Of a stretch of 64,000 nt of DNA, positions 1 to 8,139 are shown one piece after another. Under the pieces are notes generated by a model. The model was not told where the DNA came from. It searched no databases and saw nothing but the letters and a program-made list of their open reading frames with translations. How positions within the stretch are numbered: position 1 is the first letter of the stretch; each line of letters begins with the position of its first letter. Location of the stretch: contig JAIXZX010000001.1 of the NCBI GenBank assembly GCA_027489335.1, positions 186,001-250,000 on the forward strand. The letters run 5' to 3'. This stretch comes from Caulobacteraceae bacterium (GTDB taxonomy: Bacteria; Pseudomonadota; Alphaproteobacteria; Caulobacterales; Caulobacteraceae). A program made the translations under genes and the position numbers.

Positions 1-14
1 TTTAGGCCGGCCGA

Positions 15-1154
15 TCAGGCCTCGTTGGTGAAGATCACCGTGCCCGAAGCGGCGAACATGCCGCCCACCCCGTGACAGACGCTGATCTTGGCGCCCTCCA
101 CCTGGGCCGGCGCGATGCCGCGCATCTGACGCACGCTCTCCTGCAGGGCGTACATGCCGTACATCCCTGAGTGCATGTAGGAGAGCCCGCCGCCATTGGT
201 GTTCAAGGGCAGCTTGCCGCCGATGGCGGTGTTGCGGCCATTGATGAAGTCCTTGGCCTCGCCCGGCTTGCAGAAGCCGAGGTCTTCCAGGCCATAGAGC
301 GGCAGGTGAGCAAACGCGTCATAGATCATCAGGTGATCGACGTCGGCGTGGCTGATGCCGGCCTCGTCAAAGGCCTTCTTGCCCGAAACGCGGAAGGCCT
401 TGGAGGTGGTGAAGTCCTCCATCTGGCTGACCATCGGGGTTTCCACGCTCTCGCCTGTGCCCAGGACATAGACCGGCTTCTGCGGGAAGTCCTTGGCCCG
501 CTCGGCGCTGGTCAGGATCAGCGCGCCGCCGCCGTCGGTGACCAGGCAGCACATCAGCTTGCGGAACGGCCAGGCGATCATGTCGGAGTTCAGGACATCA
601 TCGATGGTGATCGGATCGCGATAGGAGGCGCGGGGGTTTTTGGCCGCCCATTCCCGCTGGATCACCGCCACATTGGCCAAGTCTTCCTCGGTGACCCCAT
701 AGGTCTTCATGTAGCGAAGCACGGGGATGGTGAACATGGTCGGCGGGGCCGTGACCCCATAGGGCATTTCGAACTGCCCCATCAGGCTGGACGGCGCGCG
801 GCCAAAGCCCCCGGCGCCCACCCGCGAACGGCCCGACTCGCCATGCGTGATCAGGACGGTGGTGCACAGGCCCGCATTGATGGCCGCGGCCGCGTGGCGG
901 ACATGCAGCATGAAGGAGCAGCCGCCGACGCTGGTGCCATCGGCATAGGTCGGCGTGATCCCGAGGTACTGGGCGAGTTCCACCGGCGAGATGCCGGCGC
1001 AGGCCACGCCGTCGATATCGGTGGGCTTCAGGCCGGCGTCGGCCATGGCGTTGAGCGCCGCGTCAGCGTGGAGGCCGATCACGGACACGTCCGGAATCTT
1101 GCCCATCTTGGTGGTCTCGGCCGCGCCGACGACCGCAACGGATTTCTGCATCAT
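15..1154 (-). CDS. Thiolase family protein (SCP-x/Ltp-like)
   Basis: A 379-residue thiolase-fold protein of the lipid-transfer (SCP-x/Ltp) branch, expected to cleave or form C-C bonds on CoA thioesters. A candidate nucleophile Cys79 lies in VGGCS. The NxxGGG block at about 318-323 is followed by a His near 328 (YMHSG), and a second Cys near 360 lies in SVCHGVGG. The usual GHP of degradative thiolases is absent, which fits the Ltp branch. The start has AAGG before ATG; a second ATG follows immediately. It lies 7 bases after a DUF35 OB-fold gene, the partner that Ltp-type aldolases such as cholesterol Ltp2 require. Substrate unknown; it could be thiolase or retro-aldolase. Confidence 0.88.
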   Translation of the reverse strand: MMQKSVAVVGAAETTKMGKIPDVSVIGLHADAALNAMADAGLKPTDIDGVACAGISPVELAQYLGITPTYADGTSVGGCSFMLHVRHAAAAINAGLCTTVLITHGESGRSRVGAGGFGRAPSSLMGQFEMPYGVTAPPTMFTIPVLRYMKTYGVTEEDLANVAVIQREWAAKNPRASYRDPITIDDVLNSDMIAWPFRKLMCCLVTDGGGALILTSAERAKDFPQKPVYVLGTGESVETPMVSQMEDFTTSKAFRVSGKKAFDEAGISHADVDHLMIYDAFAHLPLYGLEDLGFCKPGEAKDFINGRNTAIGGKLPLNTNGGGLSYMHSGMYGMYALQESVRQMRGIAPAQVEGAKISVCHGVGGMFAASGTVIFTNEA

Positions 1155-1161
1155 GGTCGCC

Positions 1162-1569
1162 TTACCCCTTGGCCGGCTGGAAGAACGGCAGCGTGATGGT
1201 GTCGCTCATCTTCTCGAAGACAACCTCGAGGGGCATGTCGAGCACCAGGGCTTCCGGGGTCTGGGGGCAGCCGACGATGTTGGTCATCATCCGCGGGCCT
1301 TCCTCGAGCTGCACCACGGCGATGGCGTAGGGCTCGGTCCCCATGTCCGGGCGGGGACGATGGTTGATCACGTAGGAATAGAGGGTGGCGCGACCGCTGG
1401 CCTTGAAGACCTCGACATTGCGCGAGCCGGTCTTGGGCGCGAACGGGCGCGGCGGGAAATAGGCTTCACCGGTCTCCTTGCAACGCTGGAGCAGCAGCTC
1501 CCCGTTGCGGGTACCGTCCCAGAAATGCTGGGTCTCCGGAGTCGGCTCCGGCAAAATGCGAGGCGGCAT
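1162..1569 (-). CDS. DUF35 / OB-fold domain protein, partner of thiolase
   Basis: A 135-residue protein with the DUF35 layout: N-terminal helix (HFWDG), rubredoxin-like segment at about 22-48, then an OB-fold. Family members bind acyl-CoA and form complexes with thiolase-like proteins. The zinc-ribbon cysteines are mostly lost: the first pair reads QRCKETG and the second reads APKTG, so only Cys30 remains. I chose the ATG at 1569 (MPPR) because GGAGAC lies just upstream; an upstream ATG at 1599 lacks this. It is co-transcribed with the thiolase. Function as a scaffold or CoA-binding subunit is inferred. Confidence 0.85.
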   Translation of the reverse strand: MPPRILPEPTPETQHFWDGTRNGELLLQRCKETGEAYFPPRPFAPKTGSRNVEVFKASGRATLYSYVINHRPRPDMGTEPYAIAVVQLEEGPRMMTNIVGCPQTPEALVLDMPLEVVFEKMSDTITLPFFQPAKG

Positions 1570-1584
1570 AAGTCTCCATCCCTC

Positions 1585-1595
1585 AAACAATGTTT
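1585..1595. promoter_or_regulatory. Small palindrome upstream of the DUF35 gene
   Basis: AAACA-A-TGTTT lies 16 bases upstream of the DUF35 start codon. It could be a repressor site, but the arms are only 5 bases long, so this is weak. Confidence 0.2.
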
Positions 1596-1680
1596 TCAAA
1601 AATCCCGGCCTGTTCCGGCCGAGCGGGCGTCAGAAAAGACGAGAGCGGCGCGCTTGTCGACCGGCTTAGAGCCTTGAGCC

Positions 1681-1726
1681 CGTTTCGTCCGACAACCGGT
1701 TCCCACTTATGGGAACGCGCCCTAGA
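1681..1726. repeat. Dispersed 46-base palindromic repeat, copy A
   Basis: This element matches 37 of 46 positions of the element at 16669-16714 with no gaps. It contains AACCGGTTCCCACTTATGGG and, read on the minus strand, the hairpin GTTCCCA-TAAG-TGGGAAC just after the stop codon of the 1722-2168 gene. That TAG stop lies inside the element at offset 42-44. Related AACCGG-TCCCACT elements are, from memory, common between genes in Rhizobiales and Caulobacterales. It may serve as a transcript-end hairpin. Confidence 0.75.
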
Positions 1727-2168
1727 CCGGAGAGCCCGAAAGTCGCCGCCGGTCGCTGGCCGCAGCCAGGGCGCGCCAGACCTCTGACTCAAGGGCCTTG
1801 GCGTCTGGATCGCCCCGCCGCTCCAGTTCCGCATGCAGGGCGATCAGGGCCACCTTCAGCTCGCCATTGGCGCTCTGCAGGGCGCTGAGCCGCAGGCTCT
1901 CGTCGCGGCCTTGGGCCAGGGCCTCCAGCCAGCGGCGGCGGGATTCTTCACCCCAGACCTTCGCCCCGGCCGCCAGCAGGCTGCGGAGTTCGGCGTTTTC
2001 CTGGACCAGGATCTCGGCCGCCCCGTCCCACATTTCCGCCGCGAGTCCGAGAAGCAGGGCCGACAGCCCCAGCTCGCCCGCCCGATCGGCTGGGGGAATG
2101 TTGGGCGCAGCGTTGCGGGCCACGCGGCCGGCCAGATCGGCCAGCACCTGGGAGACGGCAGGGGTCAT
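1722..2168 (-). CDS. Conserved hypothetical helical protein
   Basis: A 148-residue protein that I do not recognise as a named family. It is predicted to be almost entirely helical, Ala/Leu/Glu-rich, without signal peptide, membrane segment or cysteine. Its ATG overlaps the TGA of the phosphotransferase (ATGA), which fixes the start at MTPAVSQ and implies translational coupling. This suggests a subunit or accessory role for the phosphotransferase. The stop codon is supplied by a dispersed repeat. Confidence 0.72.
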   Translation of the reverse strand: MTPAVSQVLADLAGRVARNAAPNIPPADRAGELGLSALLLGLAAEMWDGAAEILVQENAELRSLLAAGAKVWGEESRRRWLEALAQGRDESLRLSALQSANGELKVALIALHAELERRGDPDAKALESEVWRALAAASDRRRLSGSPV

Positions 2169-3193
2169 AGGTGTCCCATCACTTTCAGGGCGGCGCGGTC
2201 CTGGGCGTTGATCAGGGCCCAGGCCGGATAGACCAGGATCGGGTCGCGATTGGCGCCGTCGAGCCAGGTCTTGGCGCTGGAGACCCAGATGGCCTGACCC
2301 TTCACGCAGGCGAACAGCTCCCACCACTTCAAGGCGTCGGGGGCGGCCGTGAGGCCGCTGGCGGCCTCCCAGGCGGCGACCGCCTCGTCCCGCGGCAGAA
2401 GACCGCCAGGCTTGCCCTGGCCGAAATACCAGACCGGATTGAAGCTCCAGCCCAGGTCCTCCAGCGGATCACCCAGGTGGCACATCTCCCAGTCGAGGAC
2501 GCCGTGAATGCCGCCCTGGGCGTCATAGAGGAAGTTGCCCGTGCGGTAGTCGCCGTGCACCACCGCCACCTTCTGGGCGGGCGGCGGCGGATTGGCCCGC
2601 AGCCAGCGGATGGCCGCCCGGATCACCGGCAGGGGCTCGGTCTCGTCGGCGTCCAGCACCCCTTCCCAATGATCGAGCTCGCGTCGCCAGACATCCTCGG
2701 CCCGGGTGGCCGGCAGCACCGCGGCCAGCCCAAGTGCTGTGGGATCAGCCCGGGCGATCTGGCCCAGGATCGTCCATTTGCGCCGCCCGAGCGCCGGCAG
2801 GCTATCGAGATAAGGCGCCGTCCACAGGGGGCCGGTTCCGGCCTGGAAGCCCGCGATCTCCTCAGCGACGAAGAAGGGGCTTCCGAGGGCTGCGTCCCCC
2901 TCCTCCAGCCAGAGCATCTCCGGCACCGGCACCTCGCCGCCGTGGAAGGCCCGATAGGCCTCGAACTCCACACGCCGTTCGGTGTCGATCAGGCTGTCGG
3001 CCGGATCGCGGCGCAGGATCAGCCCCCGGCGGCGGGCCTCCCCGCCCTCGGTCCAGGCCAGGGTGAAGCGATAGGTCTGGCGCGAAGCGCCGCCGGTGAT
3101 ACGGGCGATCTCGGTGACCGCCACGTCCTGCGCCCCTGGCATCTGCGCCGCGGCATAGGCGCCCAGGCGCTGGACGAGCTCAGTCTCCTCCAT
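2165..3193 (-). CDS. APH-like phosphotransferase family protein
   Basis: A 342-residue aminoglycoside-phosphotransferase-fold (APH/choline kinase-like) enzyme, resembling the kinase-like domain of ACAD10/11 proteins that phosphorylate 4-hydroxyacyl-CoAs. The catalytic loop HGDYRTGN is at about 213-220 (Asp215), and the metal-binding LDWEM at about 233-237. The nucleotide-binding strand around TGGASRQTYRF lies near 33-43. The start at MEETE is 2 bases after the P450 stop. Lying between a P450 and thiolase genes, it more likely acts on a hydroxylated acyl-CoA than on an antibiotic; that is inference. Confidence 0.87.
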   Translation of the reverse strand: MEETELVQRLGAYAAAQMPGAQDVAVTEIARITGGASRQTYRFTLAWTEGGEARRRGLILRRDPADSLIDTERRVEFEAYRAFHGGEVPVPEMLWLEEGDAALGSPFFVAEEIAGFQAGTGPLWTAPYLDSLPALGRRKWTILGQIARADPTALGLAAVLPATRAEDVWRRELDHWEGVLDADETEPLPVIRAAIRWLRANPPPPAQKVAVVHGDYRTGNFLYDAQGGIHGVLDWEMCHLGDPLEDLGWSFNPVWYFGQGKPGGLLPRDEAVAAWEAASGLTAAPDALKWWELFACVKGQAIWVSSAKTWLDGANRDPILVYPAWALINAQDRAALKVMGHL

Positions 3194-3195
3194 GC

Positions 3196-4470
3196 TCAGC
3201 TCATCTTGAAGCGGATGGGCAGGGTCTTGGGCCCATTGACGAACACGGCCTGGGACATCTGCGGCGTCCCGGCCAGCTCCAGGGACTCCAGCCGCGGAAT
3301 GAGCTCCTCCCACAGGATGCGCATCTCCATCTTGGCCAGGTGCTGGCCAAGGCACAGGTGGGCGCCATAGCCGAAGGCCAGGTGCTTGTTGGGCTTGCGG
3401 TCGACCCGGAAGGCCTGGGGATCGTCGAACACCGCTTCGTCGCGGTTGCCAGAGGCGTAGCAGAGCATCAGCCAGTCCTGGGCCGCCAGGGCCCGGCCGC
3501 CGATCTCAGTCGGCTCAGCCACGGTGCGCATGAACGTCTTCACAGGCGTGGTCCAGCGGATGGACTCGTCCACCAGGCCCGCGATCAGCGACGGATCGGC
3601 CTTCAGCTTGGCCAGTTCGGCGGGGTTCTCGGCCAGACCCCAGATGGCGCCGCCCGTGGAGGACGAGGTGGTGTCGTGGCCGGCGGTGGCGACGATGATG
3701 TAGTAGCTCATCGCCTCGAACTCGGAGATCGGCTGACCGTCGATCATGCTGTTGGCGATGACGCTGGACAGGTCGTCCGTCGGATTGGCCCGGCGGTCTG
3801 CCGACAGCTTGCGGAAATACTCGAAGAAGTCGGTGATGACGCCCGGGGTCAGCTTGGCGCCGGGGTCGACATCCTCCTTGCGGGCCAGTTCCGGATCGGC
3901 GGCGCCGAACAGCTCCTGGGTCAGCATCAGCATCCGTGGCTCGTCTTCCCGCGGCACGCCCATGATCTCCATCACCACACGCAGGGGATAGTGCAGCGCC
4001 ACTTCGCGGACGAAGTCGCAACTGCCGCCAGTGGCCGCCATCTGCTCCACAGCCGCCTTGGCCACTCCACGGATCCGGTCCTCCATGGACCGCAGGTTCT
4101 GCGGCATGAACCAGGCCTGGGTGAGCGCCCGGTACTTGTGATGATCGGGCTCGTCCATGTGGATCAGGGTGCGCAGCAGATGCGGGCTGCCGCCGGTCAT
4201 CTCGCGGATCTTGGCGTCGGTCTCCTGATTGACGATGGTCGGCGACTTGGCGCCGTTCAGGAACAGCGCGTTCTGCCGGCTGATTTCCAGGATGTCGGCG
4301 TGGCGGGTGGCCACCCAGAAGGGCTCATAGCCGGCTGGTTCGGCACGCCCGAAGGCGTTGTTGGCCCGCAGCCAGGCATAGGTTTCGTGAATGCGCCCAT
4401 CGGCATAGGCCTTGGGGTCCACCAGAGTCTGCGCATGCTCATCGGGTATGCGCACATTTGATTCAGTCAT
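3196..4470 (-). CDS. Cytochrome P450
   Basis: A 424-residue soluble bacterial P450 monooxygenase. The I-helix oxygen-binding motif AGHDTT is at about 263-268, the K-helix ExxR (ESIR) at 302-305, and the heme-thiolate loop FGYGAHLCLG at about 366-375 with axial Cys373. There is no membrane anchor, as is normal for bacterial CYPs. It is the first gene of the leftward operon and is divergent from a CrtC-like gene. No ferredoxin or reductase gene is nearby, so electrons must come from elsewhere. Subfamily and substrate cannot be named from sequence alone; the neighbours suggest an acyl, steroid or terpenoid substrate. Confidence 0.95.
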   Translation of the reverse strand: MTESNVRIPDEHAQTLVDPKAYADGRIHETYAWLRANNAFGRAEPAGYEPFWVATRHADILEISRQNALFLNGAKSPTIVNQETDAKIREMTGGSPHLLRTLIHMDEPDHHKYRALTQAWFMPQNLRSMEDRIRGVAKAAVEQMAATGGSCDFVREVALHYPLRVVMEIMGVPREDEPRMLMLTQELFGAADPELARKEDVDPGAKLTPGVITDFFEYFRKLSADRRANPTDDLSSVIANSMIDGQPISEFEAMSYYIIVATAGHDTTSSSTGGAIWGLAENPAELAKLKADPSLIAGLVDESIRWTTPVKTFMRTVAEPTEIGGRALAAQDWLMLCYASGNRDEAVFDDPQAFRVDRKPNKHLAFGYGAHLCLGQHLAKMEMRILWEELIPRLESLELAGTPQMSQAVFVNGPKTLPIRFKMS

Positions 4471-4533
4471 GATCGCCCTTGCGGGCGGCCTTACGTTGCG
4501 GAATGCTTACCCAAGGGCAGCAATTTCGTTCCG

Positions 4534-4580
4534 TAACGTTAGGACGCCGACGCCTCCCTTGCCTTGTTCTACTTGAACAA
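4534..4580. promoter_or_regulatory. Divergent promoter region with two palindromes
   Basis: The 188-base gap between the P450 and the CrtC-like gene holds TAACGTTA (4534-4541, with TCC and GGA flanking it) and a perfect inverted repeat TTGTTC-N5-GAACAA (4564-4580). Both look like dimeric repressor sites (TetR or similar) that could control both directions. No regulator gene is adjacent. Confidence 0.45.
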
Positions 4581-4658
4581 TTGATACTGCCAGCACAGGC
4601 GACGTCGCAATACCGACAATCAAACCGCTGTAGAAATTGCGTCCGGAGGAACCGCCCC

Positions 4659-5741
4659 ATGCTGACCAAGGCCGACGACTTTCCCATCCATCAGACGCCG
4701 GAGCCGGTGGCCCATGCGGGCACGGACCGGAACTTCTATGACCGCTATTTCTTCAACGGCTACAGCCCCGACGGCGCGACCTATTTCGCCATCGCCTTCG
4801 GGGTCTATCCGCACCTGAACATCGCCGACGCCCATTTCAGCGTCATACGCGACGGGGTGCAGCACTGTGTGCACGCCTCCAAGGTGCTGCATTCCGAACG
4901 GCTGGACCTTAACGTCGGCCCCATCTCCATCACCGTGGTCGAACCGCTGCAGACCCTGAAGGTGACGGTGCAGGACGGCGAGGGCCTGGCGGCCGAGATC
5001 ACCTTCACCGGCCGCGCCTTCCCCATCGAGGAGCCGCGGTTCACCCGCCGCATCGGCCCACGGGCCTTCATGGACTACACCCGCCTCACTCAGAACGTCC
5101 GCTGCAAAGGCTGGATCGAGGTCGACGGGGTGCGCCAGGACCTGCCGGGCGGCACGGTGGGCTCCCGTGACCGCTCCTGGGGCATCCGTCCGGTAGGGGC
5201 GCCCGATCCCCAGCCGCCGGTCCCCATGACCATGAGCGGCTTCTTCTGGCAGTGGACCCCGCTGAACTTCGCCGACCGCAGCGTCTTCTTCCACGTCAAC
5301 GCCGACCCGGACGGGAGCGCCTGGAACACCCGCGCGGTGATCCTGCCCGACGGGGCGCCGCAAGGCGGCGGATATCACACCGCCGCGGCGCGGATGACGG
5401 GGGTGGAGCTGGTTCCAGGCACGCGGCACGCCCAGGGCGGGGTGCTGGAAATCCCCTCTGAAGGGGGTCTCATAAGGGTCAATTTCGAGCCATTTCTGAC
5501 CTTTTTGATGCGCGGAATCGGCTATTCCGGCGCCTGGCGACACGGGGCCTACAAGGGCGAGCTGGTCGTCGAGCGCGAGGACATCGATCTGGCGGCCGCC
5601 AACATGGGCGCGCCCGAACATGTTCACATCCAGGCCCTTTCACGAGTCACCCTGACAGCCCCTGGCGAGGCGCCTCAGCAGGGGCTCGGGGTCTTCGAAC
5701 AGCTGATCGCCGGCCCCTATCAGCCCTACGGCCTGGCCTGA
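4659..5741 (+). CDS. CrtC/tocopherol-cyclase-like hypothetical protein
   Basis: A 360-residue protein rich in beta strands with a GSRDRSWGIRP block near the middle and FFWQW shortly after. This layout recalls the AttH/CrtC hydratase-like lipocalin-type families often seen near lipid or steroid catabolism genes. No signal peptide or membrane segment is visible. The ATG at 4659 is chosen because GGAGGA is 8 bases upstream; the frame is open further upstream but without a good site. It is divergent from the P450 operon and shares its operator region. The reaction is unknown; a hydratase or lipid-binding role is possible. Confidence 0.75.
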   Translation: MLTKADDFPIHQTPEPVAHAGTDRNFYDRYFFNGYSPDGATYFAIAFGVYPHLNIADAHFSVIRDGVQHCVHASKVLHSERLDLNVGPISITVVEPLQTLKVTVQDGEGLAAEITFTGRAFPIEEPRFTRRIGPRAFMDYTRLTQNVRCKGWIEVDGVRQDLPGGTVGSRDRSWGIRPVGAPDPQPPVPMTMSGFFWQWTPLNFADRSVFFHVNADPDGSAWNTRAVILPDGAPQGGGYHTAAARMTGVELVPGTRHAQGGVLEIPSEGGLIRVNFEPFLTFLMRGIGYSGAWRHGAYKGELVVEREDIDLAAANMGAPEHVHIQALSRVTLTAPGEAPQQGLGVFEQLIAGPYQPYGLA

Positions 5742-5802
5742 GGCTCTTGCCAACAGGGCCTGCGCCTGATCGGGTCAGGGCTCATGTCTGACGGAGGCGA
5801 CC

Positions 5803-6753
5803 ATGCGGCGGTTTCTGGCACAGATGTTCGGACCGCCTCAGGCGCCTCAGGCGCCCGCAGCCACGCCGCCCACGCCCGCGGGGGCTGGCTATGCACAGCG
5901 GACCTGGAGCTCCAGCGATGGCCTGGATCTCTGGGCCAGAGACTATGGGGGCGCAGACGGCCCGGCCCGTTTGCCGGTGATCTGCCTGCATGGGCTGACC
6001 CGCAATTCCCGCGACTTCGAGGACGCGGCGCCGGCCATCGCCGCCACGGGCCGCCGGGTCCTGGCCCTGGACGTGCGGGGCCGCGGCCGCTCGGCCTATG
6101 ACCCCAACCCGATCAACTACAACCCGGCCGTCTATGCCGGAGACGTGGCGAGCCTGATGGCCGAGGCGGGCGTCGCCCGGGCGATCTTCCTGGGGACGTC
6201 CATGGGCGGGCTGATCACCATGACGCTCGCCACCCTGCGGCCGGACCTGATCGCCGGCGCTATCCTCAACGACATCGGTCCGGAAATCGCCACAGAGGGC
6301 CTGACCCGGATCGGGAGCTATGTGGGCTCAGGCGAGCCAGCCGCGAGCTGGGCCGAAGCCGCAGAGCGGACCCGGGTGATCAACGGTTCGGCCCAGCCCC
6401 ACTTCACCGAGGCCGACTGGGACCGGTTCGCGAGACGCACCTGGCGGGAGGTCGAGCCCGGCAAGCTGGTGCTCGACTATGACCCAGCCATCGCCCAGGC
6501 CTTCGCCGCCGCCCCGGCCGGCACGCCAAGCCCCGACCTCTGGCCGCTGTTCATGGCGCTGGCCATCAACCGGCCTATGCTGCTGGTCCGCGGCGGCGCC
6601 TCGGACCTGCTGGCAGAGGGCACGGCGGCGCGGATGCAGGCCCTGGCCCCACAGATGCGCCGGGTGGATATCGAGGGTGTCGGCCACGCACCGACCCTGG
6701 ATGAGCCGGCGGCCCGTCAGGCAATCACAGACTTCCTGGCAGACGCGCCGTGA
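5803..6753 (+). CDS. Alpha/beta hydrolase
   Basis: A 316-residue alpha/beta-hydrolase. The oxyanion region is LHGLT near 62-66, the nucleophile elbow GTSMGG at 131-136 with Ser133, and the probable catalytic His is in GVGHAPT near the C terminus. The first 30 residues are a Pro/Ala-rich low-complexity extension. GGAGGCGACC precedes the ATG. It ends 4 bases from the convergent globin gene. Esterase, lactonase or C-C hydrolase activity cannot be separated from sequence. Confidence 0.88.
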   Translation: MRRFLAQMFGPPQAPQAPAATPPTPAGAGYAQRTWSSSDGLDLWARDYGGADGPARLPVICLHGLTRNSRDFEDAAPAIAATGRRVLALDVRGRGRSAYDPNPINYNPAVYAGDVASLMAEAGVARAIFLGTSMGGLITMTLATLRPDLIAGAILNDIGPEIATEGLTRIGSYVGSGEPAASWAEAAERTRVINGSAQPHFTEADWDRFARRTWREVEPGKLVLDYDPAIAQAFAAAPAGTPSPDLWPLFMALAINRPMLLVRGGASDLLAEGTAARMQALAPQMRRVDIEGVGHAPTLDEPAARQAITDFLADAP

Positions 6754-6757
6754 CTCC

Positions 6758-7264
6758 CTAGCGTTCGACCACGTCGCCCTTCATGGGAGCGAGCTTGGCC
6801 AGCAGCCGGTTCTGGGCGCGGAAGGGCACGCCGGCGGCGTCCATGGCGCCTTGCAGGTTCTCGACCAGGGCGTTGAACTCCGCCGTGGTGACCCCGAGGT
6901 CCTTGTGGGATGAGGCCATGTCGCGTCCGGTATAGGCGCACGGTCCGCCCAGGATGAAGCAGACCTGCTCCTTCAGGGTCCGGCGCAGGCGCACCAGATC
7001 GGTGGGCTTGAAGATCTCCTCAAGCCGGGGATCAATCACCGAACGATCGACCAGGTCATCGATGATGCGGCTGACCCCCTCCACACCGCCGAAGGCCTCG
7101 AAGACCGCGCCCTCGGCCAGGGGCTCGGCGCCGGCGTTGGCGTTATCGACGGCGTAGGGGTCTATGGCCGTCTCGCCCGGCTGCGCCCAGGGGGTCGGCT
7201 GGGCGAAAGCGGGCGACGCCAGGACAAGCAGAGCGCCGAGGGTGAATGCGAAGGTTGAGCGCAT
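6758..7264 (-). CDS. Exported truncated globin (group 1-like)
   Basis: A 168-residue protein with a clear Sec signal peptide (cleavage after AFA, about residue 21), then a truncated 2-over-2 globin domain from about 52. The likely proximal heme ligand is His120 in SSHKDL. Cys102 and Cys109 (CX6C) flank GGP and could form a disulfide in the periplasm. The start ATG overlaps the DUF3034 stop (TGATG), so the two are co-translated. Truncated globins are normally cytoplasmic, so export is notable. Possible roles are oxygen, NO or sulfide handling at the envelope. Confidence 0.85.
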   Translation of the reverse strand: MRSTFAFTLGALLVLASPAFAQPTPWAQPGETAIDPYAVDNANAGAEPLAEGAVFEAFGGVEGVSRIIDDLVDRSVIDPRLEEIFKPTDLVRLRRTLKEQVCFILGGPCAYTGRDMASSHKDLGVTTAEFNALVENLQGAMDAAGVPFRAQNRLLAKLAPMKGDVVER

Positions 7265-8139
7265 CAGAAGCCCGCCTGGATGGAGAGATAGAGGCCGCGC
7301 TGATCCTCGAAGGTAGCGATATCGCCAAGGTCGGCATAGGCGGCGGTGATGGAGAGGTTCTTGTTCACGGCATAGGCGGCGAACAGGTCGAGCCAGTCGT
7401 CCTCCCGGGCGAAGCCAAGATTGTCGGGCTTGGTCCGGTACTCGGCGCCGACCAGCAGCCGCTTGTTGAGCAGCACCCCTGCCGAGCCTTCGAACTGCAG
7501 GCTGTAGTCGTCGTTGCGGTCGCCGCCGAAGCCGAGCAGGCCGCCCTGATTGGCCCGGGTGGCGCGCACCGTCCCGTTCAGCAGCACGCTGTGGTCCAGC
7601 AGGATCTTGGTGGCGGCCACGTAGTAGTCGACGCCCTCGTGGTCCCGACCGCCGATGGCGGCGATCACGCCGGGCTGGTTGTTGGACTTCCACTGGGCGC
7701 CGATGGCCACCTGCGGCGTCCATCGGTCCTGGTCATAAACGGCGTCGCCCAGGACGCGCAGCTTGGCGCCCAGCACGTCCTGCCGGAAGGTGAACCCCTG
7801 CCCCAGGCCCAGGCTTGCGCCGGTGGCGCCGGTATCGAAGGTCTGGCGGGCGTAGGACAGCTCCAGCCGGTCCTGCAGGCCAAGGGCGATGCCGCCCGAG
7901 CGGAACTGGTAATCCGGCAGGTCGACGACCGTGGCGTGGACATTGGCCCCGACCTGGCCCGGGCTGCCATAGCCCGTGATCAGCGCCCAGGGCGCCAGGC
8001 CGCCGCCACCGGCGCCTTCGACGCTGGACACGCCCCCGGTGAGCAGGAGCTTCCCGCTCCGGTCGGTGTCCTGCGCCGCGGCGCTTCCTGCTGTAAAGGC
8101 GAGCCACAGGCCAGTGACCGCCGCCAATCGTCTGAACAA
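7264..8139 (-). CDS. DUF3034 family outer-membrane beta-barrel protein
   Basis: A 291-residue protein with a signal peptide of about 22 residues followed by repeated amphipathic strands, ending in an aromatic residue (QAGF), as expected for an outer-membrane barrel. It matches my recollection of DUF3034, which occurs next to truncated globin and methylamine-utilization-type cupredoxin genes. It is first in a two-gene operon with the exported globin and is divergent from the cupredoxin. The family's function is not established; a porin or a receptor that supports the globin is plausible. Confidence 0.8.
   Translation of the reverse strand: MFRRLAAVTGLWLAFTAGSAAAQDTDRSGKLLLTGGVSSVEGAGGGGLAPWALITGYGSPGQVGANVHATVVDLPDYQFRSGGIALGLQDRLELSYARQTFDTGATGASLGLGQGFTFRQDVLGAKLRVLGDAVYDQDRWTPQVAIGAQWKSNNQPGVIAAIGGRDHEGVDYYVAATKILLDHSVLLNGTVRATRANQGGLLGFGGDRNDDYSLQFEGSAGVLLNKRLLVGAEYRTKPDNLGFAREDDWLDLFAAYAVNKNLSITAAYADLGDIATFEDQRGLYLSIQAGF

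Noticed and set aside
171..1196. Long plus-strand open frame opposite the thiolase gene
   Set aside because: It is a high-GC antisense shadow; the minus-strand frame has clear family motifs and a ribosome site. The same reasoning removed the long frames opposite P450, EAL, molybdopterin, ABC, FAD, patatin, pnt, pepF and PQQ genes.
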